Source: Xanthobacteraceae bacterium (GTDB lineage Bacteria > Pseudomonadota > Alphaproteobacteria > Rhizobiales > Xanthobacteraceae). Taken from it: 7,261 nt of DNA. The stretch covers positions 1-7,261 of the forward strand of contig JASHYD010000377.1 in the NCBI GenBank assembly GCA_030043175.1. The letters are read 5' to 3'. Positions 5,320-7,261 of this stretch are shown here, piece after piece. A program made the position numbers and the translations under genes. How positions within the stretch are numbered: the first letter of the stretch is position 1; each line of letters starts with the position of its first letter. The notes under the pieces were generated by a model, which worked only from the letters and a program-made list of their open reading frames with translations, had not been told where the DNA came from and did no database searches.

Positions 5320-6708
5320 TTATCGCGAATGTTCACCGGCACGACTGCGCGCGGTGGGAGCTTGGCGCGGCACATCCGACTTGGTGACCGGCAGAGCAAG
5401 CTTCACAAAGTCAAAATTGCAGTTTCGCCGGTCGGCTCGGATCCCGACCCCGTGTGACCCCTCAAACCGGCTTGCCATCTGCGTGCGATATTCTGTACCT
5501 ATTGGACGATGAAAGAGATCACGCGTGCCGGTGAAGCCTGTGACAGAAATCTCCGCCGTGCCATCTGGCTCGATCTTCCCGTTGTAAGTTTGCGAGCCCG
5601 GCTTTCCCGCAATGCCAATCTGGGCATGAAGTATCCCATCTTTCACGGTCGCGGTAAATTGATAAGCCGAAGCTGGCAAGGCTGGCGCCTTATCTTCACA
5701 GGCAGCCTTCGCAATCCAGAATCCATCGAAGCGCCGCCCGTCCGCTGTCGGCGAGGGCGCGGAAGGCGAGGTAAGTGCCGCCATCCTGGCCTTGGCGAGT
5801 GCTGCGAACGAGCAGTTGGGAAAGCGGGCGATGTGATCCTCGAATGCCGCGACGGTTCCAATTGCTTCGGCACTCTTCCAGTGATCGGCGGCGGCGGCGC
5901 AGGGATCGGAGATTGGAGGTTGGGGGTTCACATTAACGACTATCGGCCCGTTGAGATAAAATTCTCCGATCAGCGAAATGGATAGTTCAGGAACCTGGAT
6001 ACGCCCAGTCGTCTGCGCCACATCGGTAGCGATGCGGCGGAACATTGTGCCGACCTCCTCGGGTTCCTCGATATGCTTCAGAAAAGCTGCCGTATAAGGG
6101 CTGTTCCGGCCCGGGCCGTCATCCGCCGTGCTGCCGGCCTGGGTCGAGTATGCGATGATCATTCCTTGCGGACTGTCGATTCGAGCAAGACCCCGTTGAA
6201 TGGGCACTCCCCGCTGTCGGCCGGTCGCACGTTGCATCTGCTCCATCATCGGATTGTTGCGGCAAGCATCGAGTACGAGGATGCGCAGCGACTTCGCCGA
6301 CTGCAGATCGGCGACAATGTCATCGACCCTGATCATCCGCCGAAGGTCCGCCTCATCCTCCAATTTGACGTCGATCGGAATCAGATAGTTGGCCCCTGCA
6401 AACTGGACCGCGTGTCCGCTGTAATAGAAAATCGCAACGTCCGCGCTACGGGCAGCGCGGGCAAATTCGATCGTAGCCGCGTCCATGCCGGCCTTATCAA
6501 GATCGACGCCCAGAATCGTGTCAAACCCCGAGTGTCGCAACGACGCAGCAACGTCTTGAGCATCATTGCGTGGATTGGGCAAAAGCGGCGCGCTCTGATA
6601 GGCGCCGTTACCGATGACGAGAGCTACCCGTTTGTCGGCAAAAGCCGGTGACGCAAAGATGCCCAGGCACCAGCAGGCAAGAAAAACGAGGAATATGCAT
6701 CGAAGCAT
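5320..6708 (-). CDS. Exported caspase family protein (peptidase C14), 462 aa
   Basis: The start is the ATG at 6708, with GGAGG 6 nt upstream, giving a clear signal peptide (MLRCIFLVFLACWCLGIFAS, cleavage after AFA, residue 24). The p20-like caspase domain spans about 26-250: KRVALVIGNGAY (26-37), NPRNDAQDVAASL, then VAIFYYSGHAVQ with catalytic His99, LRILVLDACRNNP with catalytic Cys149, and GMIIAYSTQAGSTADDGPGR (182-201). Both dyad residues are intact, so a Cys endopeptidase is likely; bacterial members often cut after Arg or Lys, but specificity cannot be read here. Residues 270-311 form a helical repeat-like segment (WKSAEAIGTVAAFEDHIARF). Residues 325-436 are a beta-rich C-terminal domain with Cys337 and Cys430. 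It should act in the periplasm or outside the cell. It is convergent with the sigma/membrane-protein pair, leaving 101 bp between the two stops. The substrate is unknown. Confidence 0.9.
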   Translation of the reverse strand: MLRCIFLVFLACWCLGIFASPAFADKRVALVIGNGAYQSAPLLPNPRNDAQDVAASLRHSGFDTILGVDLDKAGMDAATIEFARAARSADVAIFYYSGHAVQFAGANYLIPIDVKLEDEADLRRMIRVDDIVADLQSAKSLRILVLDACRNNPMMEQMQRATGRQRGVPIQRGLARIDSPQGMIIAYSTQAGSTADDGPGRNSPYTAAFLKHIEEPEEVGTMFRRIATDVAQTTGRIQVPELSISLIGEFYLNGPIVVNVNPQPPISDPCAAAADHWKSAEAIGTVAAFEDHIARFPNCSFAALAKARMAALTSPSAPSPTADGRRFDGFWIAKAACEDKAPALPASAYQFTATVKDGILHAQIGIAGKPGSQTYNGKIEPDGTAEISVTGFTGTRDLFHRPIGTEYRTQMASRFEGSHGVGIRADRRNCNFDFVKLALPVTKSDVPRQAPTARSRAGEHSR

Positions 6709-6759
6709 GAACGCCTCCGGAAAATCGCCCCAGCAGCCTACCACACTGTCGCGTTCCTG

Positions 6760-6780
6760 GCCTCGTCGTTGCTACGAGGC
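6760..6780 (-). promoter_or_regulatory. Inverted repeat upstream of the caspase gene
   Basis: GCCTCGT (6760-6766) and ACGAGGC (6774-6780) form a perfect 7-bp inverted repeat around 7 nt, 51-72 bp upstream of the caspase start codon. The position and the spacing (14 nt centre to centre) suit a dimeric regulator's operator; it could also fold in the leader RNA. No protein is identified. Confidence 0.35.
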
Positions 6781-6925
6781 GGAAAACGGGCCAATGCGAC
6801 TGTTGCCACATCCTGGGATCATGGTGCGGCATTCGCTATAGTTTGGAAAATCGCAACAGCCTGTTCCGACAACGGCAGCCGAGTTTGAGAATGTGATCGA
6901 GTCTCGAAAAGTGTACCCACGCAGA

Positions 6926-7060
6926 CTAGAAATAATAACGCTCGGCGTCTGAATAGAGATCAGGCGCGACGTCCGGCGACCGCACCTGCTCTACGCGCGC
7001 TCACACCCTTTCCCCCTGAGCCTCCGCTTTAAGGCGCTCAAGGGAGGGCACTTCAGACAT
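6926..7060 (-). pseudogene. Small ORF interrupted by an in-frame TGA (44 codons)
   Basis: From the ATG at 7060 the frame gives MSEVPSLERLKAEAQGERV, then TGA at codon 20, and continues in the same frame as ARVEQVRSPDVAPDLYSDAE to RYYF and TAG at 6928-6926. Both halves read like one acidic, helical protein. A single change (CGA to TGA, Arg to stop) would explain the break. The codon-20 stop leaves a 19-residue peptide that could still be made. The frame is also open upstream of the ATG into the neighbouring gene's 3' end. The first eleven codons recur in copy A upstream of the sigma gene. No family is recognised, and readthrough cannot be excluded. Confidence 0.4.
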
Positions 7061-7088
7061 GCCGATTAAAGAAATTCCCAATGTCTGA
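7030..7088 (-). repeat. MSE dyad element, copy B
   Basis: Inverted partner of 3473-3541. TCAGACAT (7053-7060) and ATGTCTGA (7081-7088) form a perfect 8-bp dyad separated by 20 nt. Each arm contains an ATG, so the two strands both begin a frame with Met-Ser-Glu: MSEVPS on the minus strand (7060) and MSELDFGQF-stop on the plus strand (7081). Confidence 0.6.
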
Positions 7089-7108
7089 GCTTGACTTTGG
7101 CCAATTTT

Positions 7109-7125
7109 GACTGGGCTCACCAGTC
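7109..7125. other. Stem-loop over the stop codon of the right-edge gene
   Basis: GACTGG (7109-7114) pairs with CCAGTC (7120-7125) across 5 nt. The loop contains the TGA stop (7119-7117) of the minus-strand gene. On that strand the stem is followed by AAAATT and not by a T-run, so it is not a standard terminator. Confidence 0.3.
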
Positions 7126-7261
7126 CCGCGAGACTCTGAACATCGGATCGTTTTCCACGATCTCGTGAGCGCTTTTCAACATCAGCTTCATGCGTCCCAT
7201 GTTGCCGAAGGTCGTCCAGCGACCTTTGACGTTCGACCAGTAGAACAGTTCGAAGCGATCG
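7117..7261 (-). CDS. C-terminal fragment of a conserved-looking protein (enters from right edge)
   Basis: The last 47 residues of a minus-strand gene whose start is outside the window; base 7261 belongs to the preceding codon. The visible part reads DRFELFYWSNVKGRWTTFGN, then MGRMKLMLKSAHEIVENDPM and FRVSRDW with TGA at 7119-7117. It is rich in aromatic and basic residues and looks like genuine compact protein with high-GC codon use. I recall similar short proteins in Bradyrhizobium but cannot name a family or function. A second frame is also open across the same DNA (through QSLAGLVSPVK into the 6926-7060 ORF). I prefer this one for its composition. Confidence 0.6.
   Translation of the reverse strand, partial: DRFELFYWSNVKGRWTTFGNMGRMKLMLKSAHEIVENDPMFRVSRDW

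Noticed and set aside
6073..6651. Plus-strand open frame of 192 codons
   Set aside because: Antisense to the caspase domain; the frame is open because of GC-biased codons in the real gene.

Overview
The window looks like chromosomal DNA from a high-GC alphaproteobacterium, most likely Bradyrhizobium or a close relative. The reasons are the codon use, several short proteins that resemble (from memory) Bradyrhizobium-type conserved hypotheticals, and a perfect FixK/FNR-type box. No rRNA, tRNA, CRISPR array, insertion sequence or transposase was found.

Layout, left to right. Positions 1-1072, minus strand: an exported-protein pair. A 291-aa secreted protein of unknown function is followed by the first 43 codons of a second exported protein that runs off the left edge. 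Positions 1429-2419, minus strand: a cluster of very small genes, mostly too short for ordinary ORF calling. In transcription order they are a winged-helix-like gene broken by a 1-nt frameshift, a FixK/FNR box, an intact 59-aa zinc-ribbon-like gene, a second small gene also broken by a 1-nt frameshift, and a 37-aa hydrophobic mini-protein. The two broken genes share a 71-bp 5' cassette (about 83% identical). It carries a -35/-10 promoter placed so that the transcript should begin at or very near the ATG, meaning leaderless mRNA. Positions 2831-3480, minus strand: a secreted 134-aa protein preceded by a possible 40-aa coupled ORF.

Positions 3552-5218, plus strand: a sigma-70-family (ECF-like) sigma factor overlaps by 4 nt a single-pass membrane protein with a large C-terminal, probably periplasmic, domain. 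Positions 5320-6708, minus strand and convergent: an exported caspase-family (peptidase C14) protein with an intact His/Cys dyad. These three genes are the best candidate for a functional system, namely envelope signalling through a membrane partner and a sigma factor with an exported caspase-like protein nearby. The functional link is inferred only from proximity and family.

Positions 6926-7261, minus strand: a small gene with an in-frame TGA, then the 3' end of a conserved-looking protein entering from the right edge. A roughly 60-70-bp dyad element spanning the start of the small broken gene (7030-7088) recurs in opposite orientation just upstream of the sigma-factor gene (3473-3541).

All family assignments were made by reading the sequence without database searches.
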